Shown: positions 24,241-37,400 of the stretch, piece by piece
How the letters are laid out: each line of letters begins with the position of its first letter
Numbering within the stretch: position 1 is the first letter of the stretch
DNA from: Monomorium pharaonis
Taxonomy: Eukaryota; Arthropoda; Insecta; Hymenoptera; Formicidae
Assembly (NCBI RefSeq): GCF_013373865.1
Contig: NC_050474.1
Coordinates: 1,016,001-1,080,000, forward strand
Reading direction: 5' to 3'
DNA length: 64,000 nt
The notes under the pieces: generated by a model
Seen by the model: only the letters and a program-made list of their open reading frames with translations
Told to the model about the DNA's origin: nothing
Database searches by the model: none
Position numbers and translations under genes: made by a program

Positions 24241-26452
24241 TCGTGAATAAGTAAATTTTTTATTTCACTATTTATAAATTTAATTTAATCTTTTCTGGTC
24301 GACCATCTTACATATGTATTATAATAAAAGTTACTCGATTGTAAAAAAAGACGTAAATGACTTTCAAATCTTTTAAAACAAAGAGAAAGGTTTTATTGAT
24401 TATAATATTAGTTCTTCCCTAATCGAACAATTATTTTCTTATATCTTTTTGTGCATGTTATTGAAATATGAAATAGAGAAATATATTGATGTAATGTGTT
24501 CTCTTCTTATTATCTCATCAATCGAAACAAAAAAATATTTCTTTTCTGCAGTCTTTCCTGCATTTTTACAAATCATATTTTTGAAACAATTATCTTGAAA
24601 AAACAACTAGAAAATTATTTATTATTATTTATTATCATTTATTGTTATTTTTTATCTTAGTATATATTTTGAGTTGCTATGTTATTAAATTATAATACTT
24701 TTTACTTAAAAATATTCTGAAAACTGAGAAAGAGGCAAAAATTCTTCTATTAATAATAAATTAAAAAATTTTAATTTTTGTTTTAATGTATTGTTTCTTT
24801 CTTTTTTTTACAGTTTGGAAAAACGTTCGTGTATATGAATTTAATATGTCAGACTCTTTCAATAAGTAGACATGTCGAAGTACCGAAACGTTGGTATCGC
24901 AATCAGTAGTCAGTGCCACTTTTAAGCCGACTGGCAGTTCGAGTCTTAAGTTCTCGTAATTCAGGGACGAGGAATTAGCATCTCTCGATCGAAAATCGCA
25001 TCGCTCAAATCCATCCTCCGTGACTCAGCCTGGTACACGTCGCTCCCCTTCGCTTCGTCACGTGTCGGAACCACCCTCTCTTAACCCCTTCGCCACCCTT
25101 TGTCCTTACTACACAGCCGGCAGCCACGTGCTGTTTGTTGTTGGAGTCAAAATCACTGTTCGCGCGACTCCGTATATCGAACTCGAGAACTGCCGGCGGG
25201 CAAGCCAGTCACTGCCGGTATTATTGATCAAAACTCTGCCCATCATCTGACAGCTTGTTGTCCGCAGTTGCCATGGCAAGTCCGACGGCTCGATCATTCC
25301 AATTCCTGGGCGCGGATCGACTTCTTTTCTCGCTCGTTAGTCCCACCTTGTTTGTCCTCCCCCTCTTCTTCCCCTTTTCCTCTCTTTCTCTCTGGTTCAG
25401 ATTCTTTATATTTGCATGGCCTTGTCCCCGTCGACGAAGAGAACCAACTTCGAACTCATTTCCCCGCTCAGGAAATCTTCTCTGGATGCCCTACAGTTTT
25501 TGCAAATGCACGCTTAGCTAGTCTTCCCTCGGCTATATGCTCTACATTTCGTATGCTGCAATCGTTTTTCTTTTATCCGTTTTACTTTAAGATTTTACAA
25601 GTTTAACTCGATGTTTATTCTCTTCTGACATCTAGTATTGACTAGTATCGCCCAGAATACTTTTATTTTTACAACTTTTATCTTTTCTTCGCCGGAAAAA
25701 TGGATAAATTATAATATCTGCTATTAGAACACTTAAGATATTTGGGGAAATTTCGAAAAATTGATCTTACGTATCGATTCGATCGGTTAAATCCTCTTGA
25801 GAAGTGGGTTACAGTTTCTCTTGCCGGCGATGGCGCAGAAATTACAGTCAGAAACTTTTGGCAAATCGACGATTAGAGCTTGGAGCTGCCTTAATTGACG
25901 TTCCTTATCAGCAAACTTTGGGAACCTCGAGCATTGCCAAGAAATTTTCGATTTGGCCCGTTTCTACCTATTATTCGGAATTGATAGCGGCGGGGAGGAG
26001 GTTTAAGAGGTCTGATTACACCTGCAATTGATCGATCTCTAGTTGAAATTGTTGTGAAAATACATTATTGACGAATAATTTTATATAGTATATTTTATTT
26101 GTTAAGCATCCTCTTGATTCATTTCAGTAAATTATATAATTTTATCTATTGTACATACATGCTTAGTAACATAAATATTAGCACATAATCATTTCTTTAT
26201 TAGCAATATTTTTTTAATTGTCTTTAGAATAAGAATTTCTCTTTTCTTCCAATAGATTAACTTATTGAATCAAATTAAGAATTAAGTATTTGATACTCAT
26301 TGTATTTGATTTTTCTATGTAGAATAATGAAAAAATACATCTCAATTTGTGAGAAAAGAATTATTGATGTGAAAAGTAATTAATAGTTTCTTAATTTTTG
26401 CTAATTTTTAGGAAAGAAGAAAAAAGAATTTATATATTGTCATATTTTAGAT
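23495..26452. other. Divergent intergenic region with microsatellite
   Basis: Lies between the start of the uncharacterised minus-strand gene and the FIRRM start. It has mixed GC-rich patches (23.7-24.0 and 24.9-25.5 kb) and AT-rich parts, and probably holds promoters for both. A CATATTTTAG acceptor-like sequence just before the FIRRM ATG hints at a 5'UTR intron. No coding exon was recognised. Confidence 0.5.
24140..24238. repeat. Poly-G followed by (GA)n microsatellite
   Basis: A run of about 12 G at 24140-24151 is followed by about 40 GA units to about 24236. The repeat is uninterrupted and probably length-variable. Confidence 0.95.
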
Positions 26453-29400
26453 ATGGATGATCTGTCATCTAGTTTTTTCGACTCCTTTGAGCCAGTCGAT
26501 CTCGATGGTGAAGTATTCAAACTGCAAATATCCTTTGATACATAAAATGATTAAGGAATCAAAGAAACTGAATCCGAACAATTAGATAAAAAAAAAACGA
26601 AAAATATATCGTTAAGATATATGTTAACGATATATTTAATTTATATTTTAAGAAATAAGCATGACGGTTAAAAATTTTGCATGATTTTATTTTGTCAACT
26701 ATAAAAAAAGATAATATTGAAAAAGAGCTTTTCAATATATTTACTTTTAAAAATTATAATTTAAAATATATTTAAAATATATAATTGATATTTTATGCAA
26801 TTTTGTTTCGAATAATGTTTTTATCAAGTTGATAAATCCTTAACTAACATTTTCTTCAATCATTACGCTCTATTGGAGGATAAAAGTTTTACTCTCGATA
26901 CTGAATGCTTACTACAGACGCTGGAACAATGTTTCTCGATGTGCTCAATTGAGTCGCTCGACGAACAAATTTTCAGGAAAGTTTTGCCGAAAGCTCAACA
27001 TTTTTTGTCACAGGTAACTTTATAAAAAGTTATTATATTATACATATTATAAAAAATTTTATATTTTATGGAAACTTTTTATATGCTTAACAAAAATAAT
27101 CTTGCAACTTCAACAAAAATTATATATGTGTAAAAATTAGCTGAGGTAGATAAATGATTAGCAAATACTGTGATATGTATATATATTGCACTTAATCAAT
27201 CTAACTGACAGAAGCAGTATTTACAAATTCTACACGTGACAGCCAAAATTTTAGCAGATACAAACATTAGCGATACATTTTGGTTGTGACATCAAGAAAT
27301 CTGTCTATATCAACATAAAGTTTTTTGGGTGTATATTTTAACTGTAAATTCTTAAATAGCGTTTTAAAACATTATATAGTATTTACTTTTTTATGATGTT
27401 TTTCAATATTTTTATTTAAATTTTTCTTTTTCTAAATTTTTTGTTTCTAAATAATTGTTAAGAAAATTTGAAAGCTCTCCTTCAATAGTATTTAATTTGA
27501 AAATTATTCCTTTTTGCTGTTTAAATTTTGTAGCCCACACTATTAAGTTATGCATCTAAAAATTAATTATTTTTTATTGTCGCGCCCAAAGTAAATTGTA
27601 TTCGTATCAGATAGTCATCTCACTTTCAATGTTGAAATATTCTCGTTTTTTTTGCGATGGACTAAAGGTCGTGGAAGCTATAAATGATATAATCACGAGC
27701 GATAACGCGAAACTCGATGATCTGGATGGCATCAAGTGCAAGTTGCAAGCTTGCGATGGACTTCTTACCTTTTGGAAGAAATGTGTGGAACATATTTCTG
27801 TGCTCGAGAAAGTTCGAGCTGTCTACGTAGCATCCTTATGCGACATTCTACCAGAAACGACGAGAATAATTTTCGAACATTGCAAAGCCAGGTATCTGTC
27901 AAATGTGGTTCGCCAAATAACAAATAACGCGCTTACTATAAATTTTTGTACAGAAACATTGTCGAATATTTATATTCTCGTTATGAACTGGTTGAATGTT
28001 AAGTGAACATTTGATATATAAATGTAAATTAGTTAAAAATTGACTTCTATTATTATTATTAGTTATTATTATCTATTTATTTTTATTATATTTTTATTTA
28101 AGCTAAGCTTCTTTTATTGCAATTACAATTTTCAATTTTCATGCATTTAATTTATTTAATTCATAGTCTCTTATTATATGAGTCTATTTTTTATTTCTAT
28201 AGTCATAAATTTTTATTAGTATCGTATGGTTACATTTTCTTGCGATTTACTTTTGTTATAGTAAAAATATTCTTTTGTTAAATAAATAATTGTTAGTGAT
28301 TTTTATAATACTGGAACAAGTCGTAGCTTATACAATAGTGGATAGAATAAAGGAGTATTTTTATGCAGCCCAAAATATGGAGCCCTATTGAGCGGCACGA
28401 TGCAGGAATTGAGAAATCTGTTTGCAAAATCGAGCGCGGTCTTCAAGCTATTCTTTGCCACTTTGAACGGCGTAATCGTCTTCGACACGGACGTGCAATC
28501 GGAAACGGAGCTGTTGACGAAAGGTGAGAGCTATCCCATTACGCTCTAACGACTCTTTAACCTGAGAACTATTTCCAATCTTATCTTGGACACGCGTAAA
28601 AATTTTTCTTTGCTGACAGAAAAAATGTATCTACAAAAATTCAAAAATTGCGAAAAATTACTTAGAAATGCGTTATTTCAGAAATATCTCTCGCTGAATA
28701 AAAAATAAATTTCTTGCTTCTTTTGTACTCTGCTCCTTTTAACAGAAAAGTGATGTATAAATTTTTTTTCCTATCATATTTGTAAAAAATATCTTATTGT
28801 AATCTTTAAAATATTTAATAATACTTTTTTCTCTTAAAGTAACTATGTTGATTTTTCAGTGGTTGAGGCGTATGGTAACATCGCTTCTATTACGAACGGA
28901 ATGGACTCTAAGACGTTTGTTGAGTTGTCCGAGGCATTCGCCAAGTTGGCTACAATTTACCAGAGTGAAATCAATTCAAATTACGTTGTAATGCATCTCG
29001 CTCGAATGGCGAAGGACGTATCTTGTCTTTTGTCCGTCGTCAAGGTATATTATCGTGTCACACGCGATTCGTTTTATGAATTGAAATATGTGCATTGTAC
29101 AGTTATCGTATTTATTATCAATTAAATGTATATATTATTTATGTTTTGATCTCTATACGCTAGTGATTATAATGTTAATAAATGATGCAGGACCAGAATG
29201 ATAAGAACGCAGAACGAAATGTAATGGTTGCTATGCGCTTGCTGAGAATCCTCGAGAAATTAACATTATCCTACAGCACATCTCTCACGCATGAAATGAT
29301 GTCAAATCTGATAGAACTTCTGGCACAAATGCACGTGTGACAATTTTGATATAAAAATTATTACATATTTATTATGTATATTATATATTAATTATTTCGT

Positions 29401-32400
29401 GATATTTATTATTTCGTTATATATACATAGAGTTATTATGCATTATAATATAGTATTATAAAAAATATACATATACAAATAATATTATATTAAATAAATT
29501 ACATAATTGTTATTTCTCTCTTTTACAGATATTCTTGCTTAACAAAAGGTAAAGAAAGAACAATTTTGGCTAATGCTACGTCTTTTTTAAATATTATCTT
29601 CAGTCATGACGATTTTAAGCAGGTACGTGATAATATAAAATGTTAGGCATTAAAGAAGTAAAATAAATTATAAATAACTTTGCATTATTATAAGTTGCTC
29701 CGTACATTTTCTAATTATTTATAAAATAGTAAGTGATGCAAGTTTGCCTAAAATAATACACAATAAATTAATTTATTTTTTGTGTAGTGAGGAATAAAAA
29801 TTGGATATTCTATAATGACAATTACTTGCGTGTATATTTTAGATATATTTTGAGTACGGAAGGCAAATTCTTTCACGTGATCAATATGTACATATATTAA
29901 ATTATCATTTATTAACGATTGCTATCATGAAGAAACTGAATAGTATGCCGTACGAACATCACTGTAAGTGGTCTTTAGGCTCAGATTCAATCTTAGACGT
30001 TGCTTTCACATACATCGAATATCGTAAGTGACAAATGGAGAAACTAATTATAATAATTTCAAAAATTTTAAGAACTTTAAGAATTTTTAAACTTTTTAAC
30101 AGAATTTTAACTTATAATAGAATTTTTAAAATATTGAAATTTTTTACATTTTAATTTTAACATTGTTATAATTATAAAATTTAATTTTAAGAATTGAATT
30201 TTAAAGAAAATTGTTAAGTAAGAAAAACTACAACTAATTACGCAAGTTAAATGATAACTGCGTTTTGATCTTTTCTATTCCAAATATGCAATTAATGAAT
30301 GCAAACGTGACAATTAATTAGCATCAATGACACTATTAATGCTTTTGTTTGGTTGTTGCATTTGCGTTTACGATTCGTACATTCTGCGTCTTATGTAGAA
30401 TAACCTTAATAGTTGAAGAAGAAATCTGCGCTGGAGATCTGCGACTGTTGGGAGTTCGCAGGATCGACGAAGGGCCGCGATTTGTTAGCATTTATGAAGC
30501 GACTCTAGTATCCATTTGTAACTTAATTAGTCAAATTCCTCCGGAAGGCTTTCACGCACTCGAACTACTTTTACTAAAGCATTTGCTGTCTGGCCACTTC
30601 TGGAGTTCTCTACTGAGCTCGGATATTTGGTGTTTTATTGGCAGGTAAGCAAGCAAGCGTCTGCGCCAATCGCCATATTAATATCGACACTAATGATTGC
30701 CTAATAGAATCATAGTGCACTTAATCATAAATTATTAATTTAATTCATATTACATTCAATTTAGTGATTAGTTAATTGTAGATTTAATTAATGTCAATAT
30801 AATGTAATATGTATACAGGATGTCCCCTCTCTCTAAGGGACGTTTCATCTTAGTTTTTCGATCTCCTACATACTCCTGAAGTTTTGCCATTTAAATTGGG
30901 GACACTCTGTATAATAAAATAACATTATTATATTAATAATATAAATAACGTTAATTAATATTGAGTAAAAATAAACTTAATAAATCTGAAAACTAATTTT
31001 TTATCATTGTTTATTTAAGACTCGGCTCTTCGCAACTGTGTCTTGATCACGTTAAACATCTAATGAAAATTTCCTCCGCCTTAGTAGAACGACCCGACAG
31101 TATAGAAGTGATCATGCTAGATAACACAATCGTCAGATTGTATGATCTGTTAAATGAAGATTTGAAATCTACTCTGTTCGATAATCTTATTGATCAAGAT
31201 ATGGATTATTATGCCTCTATTCTACATTTGTTAATGGAAAAATCAAAATTTTTTTCATCGGAACGATTAAGATGTAAAATCGAGGATTTGTCGAAGGCTT
31301 TTTCAAATTTGAGAGAACATCCTTCTATTCGCAATTGGAAGCACCTTGTACGATAAAGTATTAGATACATCAATTATCTTATTAGATTACCTTTGTTAGA
31401 AAAAAATTTAATAGTTAATACACATATATAATTTTATAATTATAATTTATTCTATGCTAAATTTCAAATTTCTATATTACTCTAATTCTCTCTTGGAAAT
31501 TTCATATTTTCTGTTTATGTTGATTTTTAGTTAAGAATCGTGTCCATAATGACAGTGGTGGATTACACTGATAATAAGGATGTTATCAATGTTCTAACTA
31601 AAATATGGAATTTTGTTGCGGGTGCGATTATCGAGTGCGAGGGCAAACAATTGGATTTACTGTCCGACTTAGTTGTTACTTTGCTCGACGCTACTCGCCT
31701 CAAAAATCTTAAGGATGACAGTTTTTGTGCGGTATATCATAAAAATCTATTTTATTTATCTCTAATACAACTATTAACGAGAGGAAAGTTTTTTGGTAAC
31801 AAGAGAAATTACAAGAGAGAATTGGAACAAAGTATATTTATTTAACATTTCAGATTCTGACGTCTGCTGCAACTTTATGCGTTCATCTGCTACCTCGGGG
31901 CAAGATAAAGATCTGCCATTTTCTACGACGGAACGTCGAGGATCTTAGTCGTTGCGGAATCCAAAGTGTTACGTCCACTTTGGTTGAATTGTTCAGTAAT
32001 TTACTGGAAGACGAGAACCCCTGGGTGCGTCAAGAGGCCTTAGAAACCTTCGAACACGTAGGACATATGTGTCTACAGCAATTGGTCGGCAAAATAGCGA
32101 AGGCTTTAGCAAAGATACCTGGTATCAGTAATGTTATGCAAGCCTACTTGTCCTCCAGATCATATTATGCTTTCAAAGATTTTACGAACGAACAGGATTA
32201 CCTTAGATATTTGGCTAAAAGTCTTCAAAATTACAATAGTGAACATAAATGCCATAAATATAATGTAAGTATAATGATTTGTAATGTAAGATTATTTTAT
32301 CATGTCATAAAAGATATTCTTTAAAATTAATTTCTTTAAAACAAGTAATTTTAATTTGATATGGTTTCTTAATAAGTAGTAATTTTGGGTATAATTATAT

Positions 32401-32734
32401 TAAAAGGTCAAAATAGATTTTTAAATAATATGGACATTCTATATATGTAATATATGTATAATAAAATATGAAATAGAAAATACTAATAAGGATAAACAAA
32501 CATAAGGTATCTGAAAGAGAAGAAAAGATGCCAAAGCTAGAGGAGGAGGAGGAAAACTCACGTGAGAAAATGCTAATGTTAACTCAGCTGGATGAACAAG
32601 CAGAAGATTTGTGTAAAGAATTGACGAAGGTCTTGGAGGATCAGGCCGTTATCAGTGAGGCAATGTGCAAGAAACTGATAACTATTCTCGAAAAAATTCT
32701 CCGAGTTCAGCGAAATGAAAATTCGCGGAACTGA
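26453..32734 (+). CDS. FIRRM/C1orf112 homologue (FIGNL1-interacting regulator of recombination and mitosis)
   Basis: In vertebrates and plants this protein binds the AAA ATPase FIGNL1 and limits RAD51 on DNA. Thirteen exons: 26453-26507, 26829-27013, 27668-27891, 28369-28523, 28860-29044, 29191-29336, 29529-29622, 29843-30023, 30413-30644, 31020-31347, 31531-31731, 31854-32264 and 32507-32734. They total 2625 nt and 874 residues (human 853). The protein is all-helical without catalytic motifs. Assignment rests on the segment SSDIWCFIGRLGSSQLCLDH, aligning with MDAWCFLARYGTAELCAHH of the human protein. Further support is the ILPETTRIIFEHCKA region, the LVELFSNLLEDENPWVRQ region, and similar overall length and order. 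It ends in a charged coiled coil. The short first exon is the least certain; the acceptor before its ATG suggests an intron in the leader. Confidence 0.82.
30826..30914. mobile_element. Short MITE in FIRRM intron 9
   Basis: ATACAGGATGTCCCC at the left end is matched by GGGGACACTCTGTATA at the right end, about 90 bases overall. These termini resemble a common insect short repeat class with CAGGGTGTCCC ends. No coding capacity. Confidence 0.6.
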
Positions 32735-33530
32735 TAGGTCTTTGTGATATAAAAATGGTCAATAATAATTCATCAGTGATAAAAATAAGGAGAGTTTAAA
32801 ATGGTAGTAAAGTAATTGAAAATATGGCAAAAATAAAGAAAGAAACTCTGGGGGAAAAAATAATAAAATACAGTAAAAAATAGAAACAAATTTAAATGTT
32901 TTAAATATTCTTCTTTAAATTCATTTTTGTTCTTATTTTAACATATTTAAATTCGAAAAAAGAGGAATAGAGCTAAAATGTTATGAAAAGTAGAGAAATT
33001 GGGGAAAGTAAAACAAAAAAATAATATATATATGTATATGTACCGAAGATTAAAGTCAAATAATGAATTGTTTCGGAATAATAATTTTTATTATTTCATT
33101 ATATATTTTCTTTTATATGAGAGATAAAGGAACCTATTTTTCTACAAAAAATCCACATTTTAAAAAATTATGTAAAACTTTAAATCTTGCAATTGTGTTG
33201 ATATATGTTTGTTAAGAACTTAACATGTTTTGAAAAGATGCCATTTATATTTCTGGAAGCGATCGAATCTCATCAGATGTGATGTGTTAAGCTACTTACC
33301 TCAATTTACCTACTTTAGGCCCGTTTCTACTAATGTAGATTAACTTTAATCTCGGTTTAATTTATTTGTTATCTCATTCTAGTTCCAAAAATTAGAAAGA
33401 GATAAAGAGTAAGTTAATCCGAGATTAAAGTTAATCTACGTTGGTAGAAATGGGCTTTAATCTTTTTATTACTCGTCGTTGTAACGCCATCTGTGTTCAT
33501 TCATCGATGGTGACTCAATGGTTTGCATAA
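32735..33530. other. Spacer between FIRRM and the cGAS-like receptor gene
   Basis: AT-rich FIRRM 3' flank, then a MITE at 33315-33459 and the core promoter of the next gene. No coding sequence was recognised. Confidence 0.6.
33315..33459. mobile_element. Foldback MITE upstream of the cGAS-like receptor
   Basis: Arms of about 42 bases: GGCCCGTTTCTACTAATGTA and onward is matched inverted by TACGTTGGTAGAAATGGGCT. Flanking TTA on both sides fits a three-base TTA target duplication, as in PIF/Harbinger-type MITEs. It ends about 70 bases before the TATA box. Confidence 0.75.
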
Positions 33531-33565
33531 TATAAAAGCAACAACTAGCGAACAGTAGATGCAGT
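33531..33565 (+). promoter_or_regulatory. TATA box and initiator of the cGAS-like receptor gene
   Basis: TATAAAAG at 33531-33538 is followed about 31 bases later by GCAGTC (A at 33563), an insect-type initiator. The leader exon would run to 33820, where TTTG-GTGAGTG is a strong donor. It would resume at 34458 after a polypyrimidine tract and CCAG, 14 bases before the start codon. Confidence 0.65.
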
Positions 33566-34471
33566 CTGACTGAGTTCGGCCATAAGTCTGGTATAATTGA
33601 GCACATATAATTTTGTGTATAGTATCATAGTTTTGCAGTTTTAAACTTAAGAAAGTAATTATAGAACAAAGTAAAGTTATTTATAAAGGATATATAAGAA
33701 CTTTGCAGTTACAATAAGTTGAATTATTAAGAACATATTGTATAATTGTTGCAAATACTACTGTAAATTTGTACAGCAGCAATTATCCAAAGCTTGTATC
33801 TCGTCTGCATCTTCTGTTTGGTGAGTGAAAATACAATTGCAATAAGATACTAAATGTAAGATACAGGATCTTGTAGTATTAATAATAATTCGAAAACAAG
33901 TGAATCGATTTAATTTAAAATGATGGTTGGATTGTATGAATTTTTATGAAATATGATTTTTCGTAACTTATTAATGCAGAATTTAAAAAATTGAATAAAT
34001 AACGAAATTAATTTTGTTAATTTGGATATTATTTAAATGCTATAGTATGAAATATTGTAAAACACTTAATCGATTTGTGCAAAATACATTTTTGTCTACA
34101 ATTAAATTGCTGATTAGTGATTTTTTTAAAGATTTGCATTGATAATTTAATATAAGTTCTTCTTAGCCTAAAATATAATTTAAATATTTTATAATAGAAT
34201 ATTTATTGTTATTTAGTTACAAAAGAAAAGAAATTTGCAATATTTAAAATAATATCTAGATTTGGATTTTTCCTGAAATGTGTAAAAATGCAAAATAATA
34301 AAAAATGCAATTTTAATCTAAAACCTTACTTTTTTGTATTTATAAGATTTATACAATTATAGAAAATTTATCTTTTTGCAATATTTTATCTATTTGCAAT
34401 AGTTGATAACGTAAATATTATGTAATTTTCAAATAATTAGAAATTTTTTTAATCCAGCAACCTTTATATAC

Positions 34472-37400
34472 ATGATGGCGCAAAATGAAAATATTAACAA
34501 ATATCTACGTGATGATACGATATTCACGAAAATCAATAGACAATTTATAAGTATGGATCCTGATGACATGAAACATAATAATGCGATTTTGATTCAGGTT
34601 TCGTATAAATCTTATTATTAAAGTTGTTAATTTTGTTAATTGCTGGTATACATTGTACAATTTAATGTATGCTGTAGATTTTTGAAAACTTAATAGATGC
34701 TATGCGACAGCAAAGTCCGCTGTTCTGTGAGACATTTCAAAGGATTGTGTGGGCCGGGAGTTACTATAAAGGAACTCGATTTGGACAGCCAGAAGAATAC
34801 GATTTAAATTTTGTGATTAATTTATTTAAAATTTTCAAAGAACGAGATATAAAGGTAATATTTTTTAAATCAACGACGTATACTGTTGTTTTAAAAAAAT
34901 GCAAAGATGTATTTTTATTTATATGAAAAAACTTTTATTCTTTAACTTAATTTAATATAGTTTTTTTTAGTTTTTTTTTCTACGATAAAATTAACATACG
35001 AATAAATACGAGTGAAGATTATAATTAATATCAATTTAGTTTAGCACGGATCGACCTGGTTTTATAAAAATTCGTACGGTTTGGAGAAACGGAAATTCAA
35101 CTAATAATTTAAAATTAGACTCAAAAGCATGTCGGTAAATATTGTATTATTATAGAAATCTATTTAATCTAATTTATAAAATGAAAGATACAAAAGTCTA
35201 TTTTCTGTCCAGAGAATTAAATTCCTTCATTGACAAAGTTGACGAAGTTAACGAAGAATACTTAAATCAAGAAAAATTTCGCAATTGGATGGAAAAAATT
35301 GTTAATAAAGCGATCAACGCCATTGGTGAAAATAACAGAATTCAGTTCGATGGTTGTGTGCTAGTAAGTGAAATATTAACATTATTGATATTTTGATAAC
35401 AAAATCAATCAAAATTGCAGATTAGTATCAATTGTATTTATACTAAGTTTTGTTAGTTGAATGTGTGTCACAAGAAAGAGAAGTTAAATTAATATTATGT
35501 CTTTCTTGTGTTTAGGAAAAGAGCAAAAAATCGGGTCCAGCATTTACGCTGACATTTCAACTTTTGGGTTCTGGAAAAATCATCGATGTTGATGTGGTTC
35601 CTGTTTTAGCTTTTTCAACTCGTATTTTGCCACCAAGATGTTCAAAAATGAACATTTTAGAGGTATGTATAATTCTAAAAGGACATTTAAAAGTAATATA
35701 TAAAATTATAATATCAGATTGAGATTAAAAATTTGTCGTACATAAGCATATTTATTTATCACTAGATAATAAAAAAATTATACTGCTTGGAAAAGCAATA
35801 ATTTTTTAGTATTGTCATTTGAAGTATTGCCACACCATTACTTAAATACATTTTTCATTTTTTAATTTATTTTTTTATAATTTTTTTATAAAATATTCAA
35901 ACTGAACTAATATTCAATCATTTTCTTTAAAACAGAATTTAATAGGAAATGAGAAAATTTGTAAGAATTCAAAAATTAATGAAATTGAGTAGTGTATATT
36001 AATTTTATCTTAAATGTTGGGCAATTTCTTCAAAGAATCGTAGTGGCCGTTTCCGTAATTCATGACGTCGACGAAAAGCAATTTTTATTAATTAAAATAT
36101 AGCTGCATGATTTTAACAATATCATAATGCACACATATACATACACTTAGATATGTATTTTATGTATTTTTGTTTAGTGTTTCTTTTAATTCTTTTTTGT
36201 AGAAATATATTCTGTTAATATTTTGATTTTATTTAAAACAATTTAATAAGGGAAAACAAGTTATAGTTTACAACAATTCAGTACTTGAATAATATTTATA
36301 CTAATCGCTTTCTGTTTTACAGTCTTGTGTAATTTTAAATAGATGTTGGTTTGTAGTCCCTAAACCTTTAAATAACCGGCAAAGTGAATTCGGTAATTTT
36401 TGCCATCGTTATTGGCGATTGTGCTTTTACGAATTTGAGAAAGATTTGCTTTCTGATCACGATTATCAGGGTATGAAGCCTGTAATACGTCAATTAAAGG
36501 TACAATGATACATAGTGGAGTAATAAACACCAATTTATTTATAGTAAAGGATACGAATAAATTTTTTAGTTAATGTTTTATACCTAATATTGTAAATATT
36601 TCGTACAATTAACTTCGTCTTTTGTTTTTATTAATGAATAAAACATTTTTATTTATTTACATTACTAATTTATATTTTATTATAAGTTAAATAATTTATT
36701 TATAATTAATTTTATAATTCTCTTATATAGAAATTGAGGACTAGTCAAAAGTGGAAAAGCGTTGCAAGTTACTATCTGGAAACATTGTGTTACCATGAAA
36801 AAGAAAGGTTTCATAAGTCTCATAGTAATTCATATACTTTCTTATTCTTCACGGTAATTTATTATTAAAATTCAAAATTTTTCTTTTATTAAAGTAATAT
36901 TAAAGTAGCAACAATATTTTAGATGTTAGAAAAGCTTCATGAGGCTTTCCAGAATGGTTACATAAGATACTATTGGGATGATGATCACAATTTGTTGGAA
37001 AATATCGGATTTTATGAAATGAGGAATATGGAAAACAGATTAAATAAAGTTTTAAAAAATATCAGGAAAACTATAAAAAATGATAAATATGCGATAGCTA
37101 AATGTGTTTGTGAGTACTTATTTTCTTTCATGTTTCGAATAGGTAGGGATTAATTTGATGGCTAACCTGAAAATACAAATTATCCCCAAAGCTTAAACAT
37201 ATTTTGTAATCTGACAATATCAGAAATTTTGTCAGAAATGTGACAAAATCTGTTGATGTTCTATGCAGTAAACGAGCAGCAGAAATCAAGTAAAATCTGT
37301 TGACAAAATTTTACATCATATTGGTGGCAGAAAACGAGTAGAACGATAATAGTAATTTGACAACAGATTCGCAGCATCAATGCAGCAAGCTCTGCTGTTT

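Noticed and set aside
25100..25606. 168-codon plus-strand frame upstream of FIRRM
   Set aside because: No family features, and two other frames over the same bases are also open. It is most likely promoter-region sequence.
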